DNA from: Aquimarina sp. BL5
GTDB taxonomy: Bacteria > Bacteroidota > Bacteroidia > Flavobacteriales > Flavobacteriaceae
Reading direction: 5' to 3'
Assembly (NCBI RefSeq): GCF_003443675.1
Contig: NZ_CP031963.1
Location: 5,742,501 to 5,806,500, forward strand
Length of the DNA stretch: 64,000 nucleotides
The position numbers were made by a program, and so were the translations under genes. Within the stretch, counting starts at the first letter, position 1; the number at the start of each line of letters is the position of its first letter. Below are positions 54,601-62,692 of the stretch, one piece after another. Below the pieces are notes generated by a model, which ran no database searches, was not told where the DNA came from, and saw only the letters and a program-made list of their open reading frames with translations.

Positions 54601-55819
54601 TTATTTTTATGAGATCTCCATCTTCATTATATGCATACCGAACTAGCGTTCTAGTTTCTCCCTGATGTGTGGCTGTAACTTTGGTAACCCTATTTTCCTC
54701 ATCTAACTCTAAATCAATTTTTCTTCCTGCAGTATCAATGATTTGTTCTAATTTATATACGGCATTGTATATGAATTGTATTTTGAAACCTTCAGAGTTT
54801 CTTAGGCTTGTTGGTTTGTATAGTGTATCTGTATATTTAGTATACGTATAGGTTTCTCGAGATTGGTGATCTATGACTTCATAAGTAGTGCCGTCGATAC
54901 ACGTAAGCGTAAGTTTTTCTGTTCTATTATAGGACGATTTATTTTCTGCAACTAATAGAGGAAAAGAAGTTATTCTTCCGTCAGGTAATCTCATAACTAT
55001 TGCGTCTTCATCATAATCTATATGTAATGCAAGATCGTAGTTACAATGCATTCCGTGACCCATCATTCCTTCATATGCAGAATCTGAATACCAATTACGT
55101 TCCCAACGTATAGGTATTTGTCCGGCAATACTAAAGTCTTCTCCTTCATAAACCATACGGCCTGTAATCAGGTCTACAGGTTCAAATCCCATTTTACACA
55201 TTTTTTTACTCAGGCCTTCTGTAGCTGGGAATTTTTTTAATACTTTATGATTTAACTTTGTTAATCCTTTTCCAGCGCCTTTCATCAATGCCCCAAAACC
55301 GTAGGACATAACCAAAGCCATTAACATACCCATTAAATCGGGTGCATATGGTCCTCCTACATTTACCGGTTTTCCCATGGGTAGAGGTACACTCATTGAT
55401 GAGGGTAGGTATAAGCTTGGTATGGGTTTCATTTTTTTGCCAGGAGTTAATGATAATGGCATACCGATATCGTTACATGTCATCGTCATATATCCGGCAG
55501 GAGTAAAGTAGGCGTCTTCCGCACTTACTTTTGTACTTCCAAAAAAGTTCATAGAATCATGCCCTATCATTGGTGCCATTGCAAAAGGTCCACCCATAGG
55601 AATATGAATCACAGTACCTATCATACCGGCGGTACCACTATTCCCTTTGGGGACACAGTTTACATTCACTGTAGAACCTATTATTGGGACATAGTCCATA
55701 GGATCCACTACCATACCAATATATGGATGCGGAATTGGAACAGGAATTCCAGGTGGAATGATCACGATATGAATATCAATTCCGATAACAGGGGTAAAAT
55801 GTTTACTTGCTAATAACAT
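51659..55819 (-). CDS. T6SS effector: PAAR-like tip, Rhs shell and C-terminal GIY-YIG nuclease-like toxin
   Basis: The 1386 residues start with a PAAR-like/DUF4150-type domain (1-150; HTPVIGIDIHIVIIPPGIPV-like repeats of short hydrophobic strands, CVPKGNSGTAG, IPMGGPF), a hydrophobic segment near 160-185, a DUF6531 domain (FEPVDLITGRMVYEGEDFSI) and about 25 Rhs/YD repeats (YDELDRIYQI, YDLNGRITRTEHSDG, YDAEGNLITK). The shell ends with FRYYSPNEGVYITKDPLGLK and LYSYVSDTNRLLDVLGL, the autocleavage region. The last ~135 residues are variable: VYGLYDV, YYVGITNDLDTRRAGH (YIG-like Tyr and Arg), ARGYEQAYIEHY (Glu metal ligand) and NRGNKINSF, a GIY-YIG nuclease pattern. VgrG, a putative adaptor and Imm26 flank it. 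Confidence 0.85.
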   Translation of the reverse strand: MLLASKHFTPVIGIDIHIVIIPPGIPVPIPHPYIGMVVDPMDYVPIIGSTVNVNCVPKGNSGTAGMIGTVIHIPMGGPFAMAPMIGHDSMNFFGSTKVSAEDAYFTPAGYMTMTCNDIGMPLSLTPGKKMKPIPSLYLPSSMSVPLPMGKPVNVGGPYAPDLMGMLMALVMSYGFGALMKGAGKGLTKLNHKVLKKFPATEGLSKKMCKMGFEPVDLITGRMVYEGEDFSIAGQIPIRWERNWYSDSAYEGMMGHGMHCNYDLALHIDYDEDAIVMRLPDGRITSFPLLVAENKSSYNRTEKLTLTCIDGTTYEVIDHQSRETYTYTKYTDTLYKPTSLRNSEGFKIQFIYNAVYKLEQIIDTAGRKIDLELDEENRVTKVTATHQGETRTLVRYAYNEDGDLIKIIDALDQATVMEYENHLMIKKTDRNGQAFYWKYDGKATGAKCIETWGDEGILSGTIEYNKGYNIITNSLDQESIYYFNNLNLCTQVTDPMGDSIFHEYTPYMEPYRDIDEEGNITGYSYDERGNLTGLHQPDGSVIGFVYDEKDRLVLTKDPSGGSVVKTFDHDRLHAVIGLDGGVTSFEYNESGLINEVRDNAGNRTKLEYDEDHNLHKLTLPNGAASSWKYDPWGRCLHTRNSEDHQQQFFYDELDRIYQIRQADTNIIKLKYNAYDEVIQTVDQKKREVNFDYTPMGSLKMREENSRKVYFKYDTEEQLNTITNEHNESYRFSRNEKGEIVREIGFDGLTRKYDRDRAGKVLKVNRPDDKFTEYEYDLNGRITRTEHSDGTWETYSYDLNGNLIEAINENSRVQLIRDTAGRIIAENQDGHLVESEYDNLSNRTNITSSLGANIALTRNKLGLIQEVTANSVPTSEGEISDKVGSRGWNAQFSHNSLGMEVERILPGGITNHIEYDHAGRPTQHKVTAGSREMRHRTYTWNVNDRLTKMVDRLTNGTVAYNYDEFNNLAGARYENKQFDYKLPDEVGNLYRTEGKGDRKYGTGGQLLEADGNKFKYDAEGNLITKISATGTFEYSWYGNGMLRSVTDPKNCTTEFEYDALGRRTAKITDVSLSLSKANKQITRFVWDGNVPLHEWKYDLKQRPELVVDEFGILKESKPEPVENLITWVFDEGTFKPAAKITEDDSYSIITDYLGTPVEMYNSQGEKTWQVEYDIYGKVRKLAKGSLGDCPFRYQGQYEDVETGLYYNRFRYYSPNEGVYITKDPLGLKSGQHNLYSYVSDTNRLLDVLGLFHHNDTGHNVYGLYDVVGVDDMGEDILADKPYYVGITNDLDTRRAGHTTSGRLTDDGNTVLKPLHEDITYGEARGYEQAYIEHYETKTGTVGDDISQKNRGNKINSFDVDNTTRDRARQKSFSDNRKKKLKQLKGACK
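52596..52618. repeat. Interspersed palindromic repeat fragment inside the rhs gene
   Basis: GCCTTCGACAGGCTCAGGCT, followed by GAC, is the core of a widespread REP-like repeat of bacterial genomes. It is unusually GC-rich for this DNA. It is read in frame in rhs, giving DVSLSLSKA between RRTAKIT and NKQITRF, without breaking the frame. Confidence 0.6.
53193..53210. repeat. Second GC-rich hairpin within the rhs gene, possible inserted repeat
   Basis: TCCCCTTCGGAAGTGGGA folds into a hairpin with a CGG loop and one bulge. In frame it encodes part of SVPTSEGEISDKVGSRG, which looks like an insertion between an Rhs strand (LIQEVTAN) and RGWNAQFSHN. Confidence 0.35.
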
Positions 55820-55821
55820 AT

Positions 55822-57183
55822 CTAGAACCAGTTTAAAATTGAAAGACTCTTTTTTTCCATTTCTTTACGATGTGCTTCTACAGTTGATCGCCATTCGTCT
55901 CCTTCAATTTCTTTCATAAAGATGTCTATAGCTTCACATTCGTTTGTATCTCTATTATTTTCAGCGATATTGTAATAATCCGCAGCGATATACGCCATAC
56001 AGGTGGATTTTATCATTTCTGGTGTTAATGAAACACCATATTGATACCCTTTTGTAACAATATCTATATATCTTTTTTTATCTCTTTTCTTTATTACATT
56101 ATATCCTAACCACCACGCAGTTAATGCTTGTGGTCCAAAACCGTATTCAATAGAAATATCTGCTTGTTTGCAAAATAGATCTGCTGCTGTATCTTTTTGT
56201 TTTTGTAATTGTTTACAACTGGCTTGATATCCATAATTCTGTACAATAATAGGTTTACAGGTTTCATCTCCTCCAGATAATCCTTGCTTGGCAATAGCTA
56301 ACCCTTTTTGCAGTAGTTCTTCTATAGTTTTATGTTCTTTAAAATTAAAAAGCATTCCAGCATAAATTACGTGTGCTGTAGCAAAAGCAGATTTGCTGCC
56401 AGATTTCTGAGTAACCGACAATCCTTTTTTTCCCCAAGTATGAAGTCTTTGTACATTCTTTTTGGTTACGCTTTTAGACATTTCGATCATACATTGTCTG
56501 AATTGTACTTCTGGATCATTCGGATCTCCGGCAGAGGCTATTTTATTAATAGCTCCTTGTAAATCTAAAGGAACAGCAAGTGAGGTTGATACATCACTAT
56601 GTTTTTTTACAAGTTGATCAAAATATCGTTCCTCTACATAGTCAAAAAACATGATCCGTACTTTATCAGGTAATCCTAATTGTAAAATAGCGTCAATCCA
56701 CTTTCCGTATTCTTTAGTTTCTGCAACGGAATATGGATACAGCGATAATGCTAATGGAAGTTGCGAGTTTGGCATCGCTTTCTGAAACGTACTTAGCATT
56801 TCTAATAATAATACATCACAATCGGTGTTTTCATTTTCGAATTTTGTTTCAAATTCTAAAACATCCCAATCAAATTTCAGATTTCTAGCTTCTAAATTTT
56901 GTTGTAGTTTTTCATCTTTTTTAAATGTATCAATCCAATCTTGAACTAATTTTTTGCTATGTGTTTCTTTATTTTCAAATGCAGTAAGCAGTACGATCGG
57001 AACATCTGGCAATCCCCCATTAGGAGTAGATTCTAAACGTAAGAAGCCTTCATACAATCTCGCTTGATCAGGTTTTATTAACCATCGAACCAATTGTATA
57101 TGATTATGTGGACTTACTTCATCAATCCATTTTTGCTGAATTGTAGTAATTAGTTGTGCTATGGGATTATGCTCGTTATTCAT
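55822..57183 (-). CDS. Unrecognised 453-residue protein between vgrG and rhs, candidate effector adaptor
   Basis: No signal peptide or membrane segment. The N-terminal half (1-220) is alpha/beta, with LITTIQQKWIDEVSPHNHIQ, LVRWLIKPDQARLYEGFLRL, PDVPIVLLTAFENKETHSKK and LPLALSLYPYSVAETKEYGK. The C-terminal half is helical-repeat-like (FATAHVIYAGMLFNFKEHKT, LQKGLAIAKQGLSGGDE, PQALTAWWLGYNVIKKRDKK). It matches none of the adaptors I know by sequence (DUF4123/Tap, DUF1795/Eag, DUF2169). Gaps of 6 bases to vgrG and 2 to rhs place it in one operon, where adaptors that load Rhs/PAAR effectors on VgrG are normally found. The adaptor role is inferred from position only. Confidence 0.7.
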   Translation of the reverse strand: MNNEHNPIAQLITTIQQKWIDEVSPHNHIQLVRWLIKPDQARLYEGFLRLESTPNGGLPDVPIVLLTAFENKETHSKKLVQDWIDTFKKDEKLQQNLEARNLKFDWDVLEFETKFENENTDCDVLLLEMLSTFQKAMPNSQLPLALSLYPYSVAETKEYGKWIDAILQLGLPDKVRIMFFDYVEERYFDQLVKKHSDVSTSLAVPLDLQGAINKIASAGDPNDPEVQFRQCMIEMSKSVTKKNVQRLHTWGKKGLSVTQKSGSKSAFATAHVIYAGMLFNFKEHKTIEELLQKGLAIAKQGLSGGDETCKPIIVQNYGYQASCKQLQKQKDTAADLFCKQADISIEYGFGPQALTAWWLGYNVIKKRDKKRYIDIVTKGYQYGVSLTPEMIKSTCMAYIAADYYNIAENNRDTNECEAIDIFMKEIEGDEWRSTVEAHRKEMEKKSLSILNWF

Positions 57184-57189
57184 TGTGTA

Positions 57190-58977
57190 TTAACCGCAAT
57201 TAAGGTTTAGTAATCCTCCTTTTACATTTGTCATTGCCGTACCATCAATATCAGTCATACCTTTACTAGTAAGCTTTAATTCAGCTTTCCCTTCTACCAA
57301 TGTACTTGGCGCACCAATTTCTACTTTAGCCTTGCTGTTTACAGTGACCTTTGCACTTCCGTCGTTTAGGATTTCTTTAGAAGTAACATTTACATTATTG
57401 GTACCATCTATGTTTACAGTTTCTGTGGCGTTGATATTAATTTCTTTGGATGAAAAATTAATTTTCTCCGGCGCACTTATATTTATTTCCTTTTTTGAAG
57501 TATCCAAAATAATTGAGTTACCGTTTTTATCAGTTATAGTTATGGTCTCTTTTCCATCTTCATCTGAGAATGATAGTGTATGACCACCTCTGGTTTTAAT
57601 TGCTTTGATATCATTCTTCTCGGTTTTCCAGTCACCTGCATTACTACCACCTGTAAAGAGAGCACCCATTACATAAGGTCTTTCTGCATTCCCACCTTCA
57701 AAACCTACAATTACTTCTTCATCTTTTTCAGGTGTGAATTGGAAACCTTTTCCGCCTCCAGCGTGAGGAGTTAACACGCGAAGCCATGGTGTTTCTTCTC
57801 CAGTTGCTTTTTGCCAAGGAAACTGAACCTTTATTCTACTCATTCCTTCCGGATCAGCATTATCCATTACTGTTGCTACTTGAGACTCGCTTTTAGGAAA
57901 AGCCATCATATTGGTGTTAGGATATACATCTAGATCAGCAGTTACACCTACAAAACGGTTTTGATATTTTCCGTTTTCGGTAGAACTATGCGAAACACTA
58001 ATAATTCTGAAATTCCCATAATCAGATTGTTCTCCTTTTATTTTTACAACTTGTCCCAGATTTACTCCTGGATTATCACTTGTTCCATGGATTTGGACTT
58101 GTTTTATTTCAGTAGCTTTTTTTTGTTGTTCTACATGTTTGTCTAATCGTTTCTTTAATTGAGGATCGTAATAGGAGTTTACATAGACACTGGTTTCTTT
58201 TGCAAAGATTGCATCACTTTTTTCGCTTGTAAACCCATTAAATCCGTTAACACCAGAATTTACCTGAGCCGTTGCCATTTCGTGTTGCTCATCTGTTAGA
58301 TAATCGTTGGTAAAATATTTAAAGTTATTAGGAGTAGGGTTGAGGTTTAAAGAGAACTCTTGTAAATCATGACCATAATTTAATTCTGTAGTGTCCTTAT
58401 CCTCAGGTTTTCCAAACACAAGTTTGCTTCCATCATAGAAAAACCATTCACTGTATTGCGCAGCCAGTCTACTAGCGTACTCAAATGAACTTTCGTTATG
58501 TTGCACACTATAATGAAGGGTTTCAGAGTTCTGCGGGCTGAAATTAGTTTCGAGTTTGGATTTATCATATCCCTGAAATGTTTTGTCTAATATTTCAGAG
58601 AGTCCAACGTCACTATGCGAGTCATAATGAGGTCCATCATCGGTTATGATACTGCAGCTGTGTGCTTTTATAGAAACCATGTCTCCACTTTGATGATGGA
58701 ATCCTTTGGTATTGCTAACAGAAGTTACTATTCCTTTAAATTCTAATTCTTTATATCCATTGATAGTATCAAGAGAAGAAACTTTTACTGTCAAAATCTC
58801 GCCTAGATAATTTTTGCTTTCGGATGCTATTTCCCCAGAGATATTTTCTAATACATCCATTCTGCATAAAAGTTCAAGAACGTGATGCGAATCGATTTCC
58901 TGATGAAGCATTAATTTTTTATATGCAGATATTGGAGATCCACCTATAAATATTTGTGTGTTTGATTGCAGAGCCAT
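57190..58977 (-). CDS. vgrG: Type VI secretion tip protein VgrG (TssI)
   Basis: The 595 residues start with a gp27-like part (HHVLELLCRMDVLENISGEI, LHYSVQHNESSFEYASRLAA, QYSEWFFYDGSKLVFGKPED), followed by the gp5-like OB-fold (ATVMDNADPEGMSRIKVQFP, WQKATGEETPWLRVLTPHAG, EVIVGFEGGNAERPYVMGAL) and a C-terminal needle of short beta-repeats (INISAPEKINFSSKEINI, VNIDGTNNVNVTSKE, LKLTSKGMTDIDGTA). No extra effector domain is present. It sits at the tip of the Hcp tube and receives the PAAR-like protein. It is the first gene of the effector operon. Confidence 0.93.
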   Translation of the reverse strand: MALQSNTQIFIGGSPISAYKKLMLHQEIDSHHVLELLCRMDVLENISGEIASESKNYLGEILTVKVSSLDTINGYKELEFKGIVTSVSNTKGFHHQSGDMVSIKAHSCSIITDDGPHYDSHSDVGLSEILDKTFQGYDKSKLETNFSPQNSETLHYSVQHNESSFEYASRLAAQYSEWFFYDGSKLVFGKPEDKDTTELNYGHDLQEFSLNLNPTPNNFKYFTNDYLTDEQHEMATAQVNSGVNGFNGFTSEKSDAIFAKETSVYVNSYYDPQLKKRLDKHVEQQKKATEIKQVQIHGTSDNPGVNLGQVVKIKGEQSDYGNFRIISVSHSSTENGKYQNRFVGVTADLDVYPNTNMMAFPKSESQVATVMDNADPEGMSRIKVQFPWQKATGEETPWLRVLTPHAGGGKGFQFTPEKDEEVIVGFEGGNAERPYVMGALFTGGSNAGDWKTEKNDIKAIKTRGGHTLSFSDEDGKETITITDKNGNSIILDTSKKEINISAPEKINFSSKEININATETVNIDGTNNVNVTSKEILNDGSAKVTVNSKAKVEIGAPSTLVEGKAELKLTSKGMTDIDGTAMTNVKGGLLNLNCG

Positions 58978-59519
58978 AATTTCTCGTTGTTTTCTGTTTT
59001 ATAGAGTATCCTAATAATGAAATTCTATATGTATTTACATTTAGTGTACTATTACCTGTTATAGTTAACTTTATAGACAATCTGAACGATTTGGGGAAGA
59101 ATTCTGAATATATAAGAATTGTCTAAAAAGTGTCAAAAATAGTATTTAACCAATCTCTCATAAAAATACTTAATTTTTTAAAAGTGATATAGTTAACAGG
59201 GTTATTTTTACGTTTTCTTACATAAAAAAGGGTTGTTTTCCCCATTCATTTTCATCATCATCAACCTTAGATACAGAAGTTGATGAAAATGTTACCCTAA
59301 TAGTTGAAAAAAGTTTTATTTCGGTATGATTATTAGAAATCTCTTGTTACTATTTGAGTTTGATTCTTATATAAGGTATTTAACAGGATAGCCTTCATAA
59401 AGTTATAATTAAAACCCTTTTTTTCGGATAAGGATTTTTTTAATAATAAAGTGGAGTATCTATGGAATTTGTTATCTTTCTCCATTAAAATTCATATAAT
59501 ATTACTCTAAATTCTCTGT
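58978..59519. other. Intergenic region upstream of vgrG
   Basis: About 540 bases between two divergent genes with no ORF. No clean TAnnTTTG box is seen for vgrG. A partial inverted repeat (CATCAAC near 59258 and GTTGATG near 59279, within matching CATTTTC/GAAAATG ends) is present. The 23-bp repeat of the tss operon promoter was not found here. Confidence 0.4.
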
Positions 59520-60389
59520 TTGATGCTTTCTAAATCTATTAGTTGCCTATTTATATTTTTTATTAATTCTTCTATTCTTTTAAGTCAACAAGTTGATAAT
59601 GATTTTGTATCTGGTAAATGGGAGATTGAAGAGGTGATAGTTCCTGAAGGTAAATTTCAAGATAAAAAAGAAAAAAAGCTACTTAAGGAGTTAGGTAAAA
59701 TTATATTGTATTTTAGGTGGGATGGTAATTTTTCATTTATATATAAGGGTGGTAATAAAGAAGTTTTAAGAAATATCAAGGAATTTGAAAATAGCAAGTG
59801 GCGCACCATTGAAGGAGAAAATATCATTTCTATTGAAAAAGAAACTCCAATAATTGTTATGCCTGTTGAAATTGGAGAAAATATTGTGTTTAGTTTTTTT
59901 GAACCAATCAAGTTTAGGGTAACGAAGATTGAAGATGAGCTCGTTAGTTTTTCACCTCCACAAGAGATTACAATTGAAGAAGAGGTTGTTGCCCAGCAAA
60001 AGATTGATTCTGTTTTTAAGGAGGTAACGGTACCGAAAAGAAGTTTTGAAGACTCGGTAGTTACGGAATATCCAGTTTTGGAAGGGTGTGAGGAATCAAA
60101 AGGTAGCGGCTGTTTAAATAAGGTTATTCGAAATCGTATTGTGGATGAATTGAATTTAAGTAAGTATAGTACTCTATTAGATCTTCAGAGAATTAAGGTA
60201 TTTGTCTTTTTTGCTATTGATGTTGATGGAGTAGTGAAAAATATAAAAGCAAAATCCCCGGATGAAGAACTAACATATGACCTGAAATTAATTATCAATA
60301 ATATGCAGGTGGTTACTCCTGCTAAGAATGCCGATGGTCAACCTATGCTAAGTATTTATGCAATTCCGTTAACGTTGATGGTTCAATAG
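59520..60389 (+). CDS. Exported protein with TonB C-terminal-like domain
   Basis: The 289 residues start with a signal peptide (LFIFFINSSILLSQ). The N-terminal part has a lipocalin-like layout (FVSGKWEIEEVIVPEGK, GNFSFIYKGGNKEVL, SKWRTIEGENIISIEK). The C-terminal ~100 residues follow the Bacteroidetes TonB-C pattern: EYPVLEGCEESKGSGCLNKV, IKVFVFFAIDVDGVVKNIK, and the final TPAKNADGQPMLSIYAIPLT. It lacks the membrane anchor of a real TonB, so it is probably a periplasmic or outer-membrane protein that borrowed the fold. Function is unknown. Confidence 0.7.
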   Translation: MMLSKSISCLFIFFINSSILLSQQVDNDFVSGKWEIEEVIVPEGKFQDKKEKKLLKELGKIILYFRWDGNFSFIYKGGNKEVLRNIKEFENSKWRTIEGENIISIEKETPIIVMPVEIGENIVFSFFEPIKFRVTKIEDELVSFSPPQEITIEEEVVAQQKIDSVFKEVTVPKRSFEDSVVTEYPVLEGCEESKGSGCLNKVIRNRIVDELNLSKYSTLLDLQRIKVFVFFAIDVDGVVKNIKAKSPDEELTYDLKLIINNMQVVTPAKNADGQPMLSIYAIPLTLMVQ

Positions 60390-60533
60390 ACAGTGTATAT
60401 CCTTTTTTCAGTAAAAGGAGACTCAGTATTTTACCAAGTACATTACTACTAATTACTTTTATAATTGAATACTAGGATAGATACTTCTCCACTTTCGTAT
60501 TGGGTTTTGAGTTGTTAAGTAGAACTAGAAAAA

Positions 60534-61103
60534 TTAGCAAGGAAAGAAATAACGAAGCTCCACTAGTTTTTCGTTTCGAAATGTAAATATATAAAGATCA
60601 TCAGATAAAGGATGTGAAAACATGTTTATTGTAATTATTCCATTTTTTTCTTCACTCTTATTTTTTATAAAGGAAACTGGGAAATCTTCTTTAAAATTTA
60701 AAAGTGTATAATTTTTTGAAAAAATTACATTCTTATGTTTAATAGTGAAATTAGAAGATTTTAAATCTATTTCCCTGAATGCATATCTCGTTTTTGATAC
60801 TTCAATTTTACAATTTAAATAATACCATATTTCATTAGAGTCTTCTATGATAGCACCGCAATCGTCTTTTTGTTTTTTAATAGCATCAGGTTTTTTTACA
60901 AAAGACTTTAGGGTTTTGATATCTCCTTCAAGTAGATAATCATTATTAATAAACATGATTTCGGATAAATACTCAACTTCGGATTGTTCATTAACAGAAG
61001 TACTTTTCTTAATATCAGTATTGATTTCTTGAGCGTTCACCGTTATATTATAAATGCTACTAAATAAAACAGATAGCAATAAAAAAAGATACTTTTTTTT
61101 CAT
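60534..61103 (-). CDS. Exported hypothetical protein
   Basis: The 189 residues have a signal peptide (LFLLLSVLFSSIYNITVNAQ). The mature part is beta-rich (DDCGAIIEDSNEIWYYLNCK, KISKTRY-like strands, NGIITINMFSHPLSDDLYIF, FRNEKLVELRYFFPC) with a few Cys residues that may pair. No family is recognised. The neighbours on this strand are also small envelope proteins. Confidence 0.6.
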   Translation of the reverse strand: MKKKYLFLLLSVLFSSIYNITVNAQEINTDIKKSTSVNEQSEVEYLSEIMFINNDYLLEGDIKTLKSFVKKPDAIKKQKDDCGAIIEDSNEIWYYLNCKIEVSKTRYAFREIDLKSSNFTIKHKNVIFSKNYTLLNFKEDFPVSFIKNKSEEKNGIITINMFSHPLSDDLYIFTFRNEKLVELRYFFPC

Positions 61104-61188
61104 TTAGTAGTATTTAGAAATTTCAAAGATACTATTGTTCCATAACCATCAAAATCGCCTCCATCTTTTTTCTCAAAATTTTGAAAAT

Positions 61189-61398
61189 TCATGTAATTTT
61201 CCATAACAAACCAGTAGGCTTATGTATAATATATAAAATGGTCGTTATTATCAATAATAATACTGAAATTCCGCCAAAAATAATCATTCTAATAAATTCT
61301 ATAGGAATATGAGAGTGATTACTAGTAGGTAATAGGTGCCAAATAAAACTCATGATTTGTAATACTATGATTAGTATAGGTGCAAATTTTTGAATCAC
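61189..61398 (-). CDS. Small two-helix membrane protein
   Basis: The 69 residues have two hydrophobic stretches (APILIIVLQIMSFIWHLLP and MIIFGGISVLLLIITTILYI). Not recognised. It is short, so the call rests on the hydrophobic pattern and the plausible start; confidence is moderate. Confidence 0.45.
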   Translation of the reverse strand: MIQKFAPILIIVLQIMSFIWHLLPTSNHSHIPIEFIRMIIFGGISVLLLIITTILYIIHKPTGLLWKIT

Positions 61399-61535
61399 GG
61401 AATTGCCTCGTATTTCTATTTTGACTTCTATCGAAAATGAATTTCATTGCAAATGTAACTTTGTGATAGTCTTTTTTTGTTTAAAAACAGAAAATTTTGT
61501 TGTTAAACGTTTTATAAATTGAATTAATTAACTTT

Positions 61536-62033
61536 TTACATTTTTTCTAGGGAAATTTTATTTTCTCCATTAATCATTATTTTAAAGAAAAATGTACTTT
61601 TTTTAGTTTGTTTAGGAACAAAAGAACCGTTATCTAATATGATAATTTCATTTCCTACAGGTACATTTATTTCCACTTTTATATTTTTTTTATCAAAAAT
61701 TTTATAGGTTCCATAAATACTAGAATCTGTACTAGGGTCATTACCACACCTAGGAATGTTTTCATAACTAGCAAAACGATCTTTATAAAAGCCAACAATA
61801 GGAGCTCCTAATGAGTCTCTAAATTGTTCCTTAGATTCAATAGCAATTAAATCATATTTTCTGATCGTTGTATCCAATAAAAATTTTTGATGACAGAACC
61901 ATTCATTGTTTTTTAAAATTGTTATTAAATCTTCTTTTTCTTCTATATCGGTTTGTGCAGAAGAATTTAATCCATGCAAGAAAAATAGTATCAATATTAT
62001 AGTGTGTTTTTTATATGTTTTCATTGAACTCAT
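61536..62033 (-). CDS. Exported hypothetical protein
   Basis: The 165 residues (an ATG at 62024 is an alternative start) have a signal peptide (IILILFFLHGLNSSAQ) and a lipocalin-like small beta domain: KNNEWFCHQKFLLDTTIRKY, GDxxYGTYKIFDKKNIKVEI-like strands, GNEIIILDNGSFVPKQTKKS, FFFKIMINGENKISLEK. Family not recognised. Confidence 0.55.
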   Translation of the reverse strand: MSSMKTYKKHTIILILFFLHGLNSSAQTDIEEKEDLITILKNNEWFCHQKFLLDTTIRKYDLIAIESKEQFRDSLGAPIVGFYKDRFASYENIPRCGNDPSTDSSIYGTYKIFDKKNIKVEINVPVGNEIIILDNGSFVPKQTKKSTFFFKIMINGENKISLEKM

Positions 62034-62182
62034 TTTGATTTTTTATATCGAAAACGAAAATTAGGCGTTTTTTGCCTGATTGAATACTTTTTATTCGATA
62101 TCTTCATTTTACATCATATCTGACAACATCAAGCGTTGGCCTTGTAGTTTTTTAGCACCTAGATAACGTTCATTACTTAAAA

Positions 62183-62689
62183 TTACCACCCACCAATAGC
62201 TTCACGTTCTTTTTGTTGGGCTGGGGTTGCTTCTGGAGTTTTTATAGCACTTGGATGTAATGGTTTTGGGAATCCTGCTGCTTTGCGACGGTCATAATAT
62301 TGTTGGCGAAACTCATCAAAGGCATCTCCAGGAGGTAAGGGTCTGTTTTTATCCATATACCATACATAGAATGACCAAACACTTAATAATAAATTTTCTT
62401 GCCAAGGATATTCTAAATCTTTATAAATTTTTGTTCTGAAAAAGAAGCTATAATTTGTTATTGCTAGATAACAAAAATCTGATCCAGTATTACCTTCCGT
62501 GTCAAGAAGTCGCAACCTCTTAACTTTTATGTTTTTGAAATAAATTTTCTTTTTTAGTCTGAAAATTGATAGAGGAAATGATATTGTACCATTTGATCTA
62601 TTCAATTCAATATAATAAGTCGAACTTACGATACTTCCATGGATTAAGTCCATAGTTTGCTTCAATCTTATGTTTAACTTTTTTGCCAA
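62183..62689 (-). CDS. Short member of the NRPLPPGDAFD/TPEATPAQQ module family
   Basis: The 168 residues align with residues ~110-260 of the 335-residue protein encoded upstream: YYIELNRSNGTISFP (versus QYITLDRINGLFMFP), SVWSFYVWYMDKNRPLPPG, DAFDEFRQQYYDRRKAAGFP, and PTPEATPAQQ-like KTPEATPAQQKEREAIGGW at the end. It lacks the two membrane segments of the longer protein. It begins 3 bases after the longer gene. Function is unknown. Confidence 0.7.
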   Translation of the reverse strand: MAKKLNIRLKQTMDLIHGSIVSSTYYIELNRSNGTISFPLSIFRLKKKIYFKNIKVKRLRLLDTEGNTGSDFCYLAITNYSFFFRTKIYKDLEYPWQENLLLSVWSFYVWYMDKNRPLPPGDAFDEFRQQYYDRRKAAGFPKPLHPSAIKTPEATPAQQKEREAIGGW

Positions 62690-62692
62690 ACA

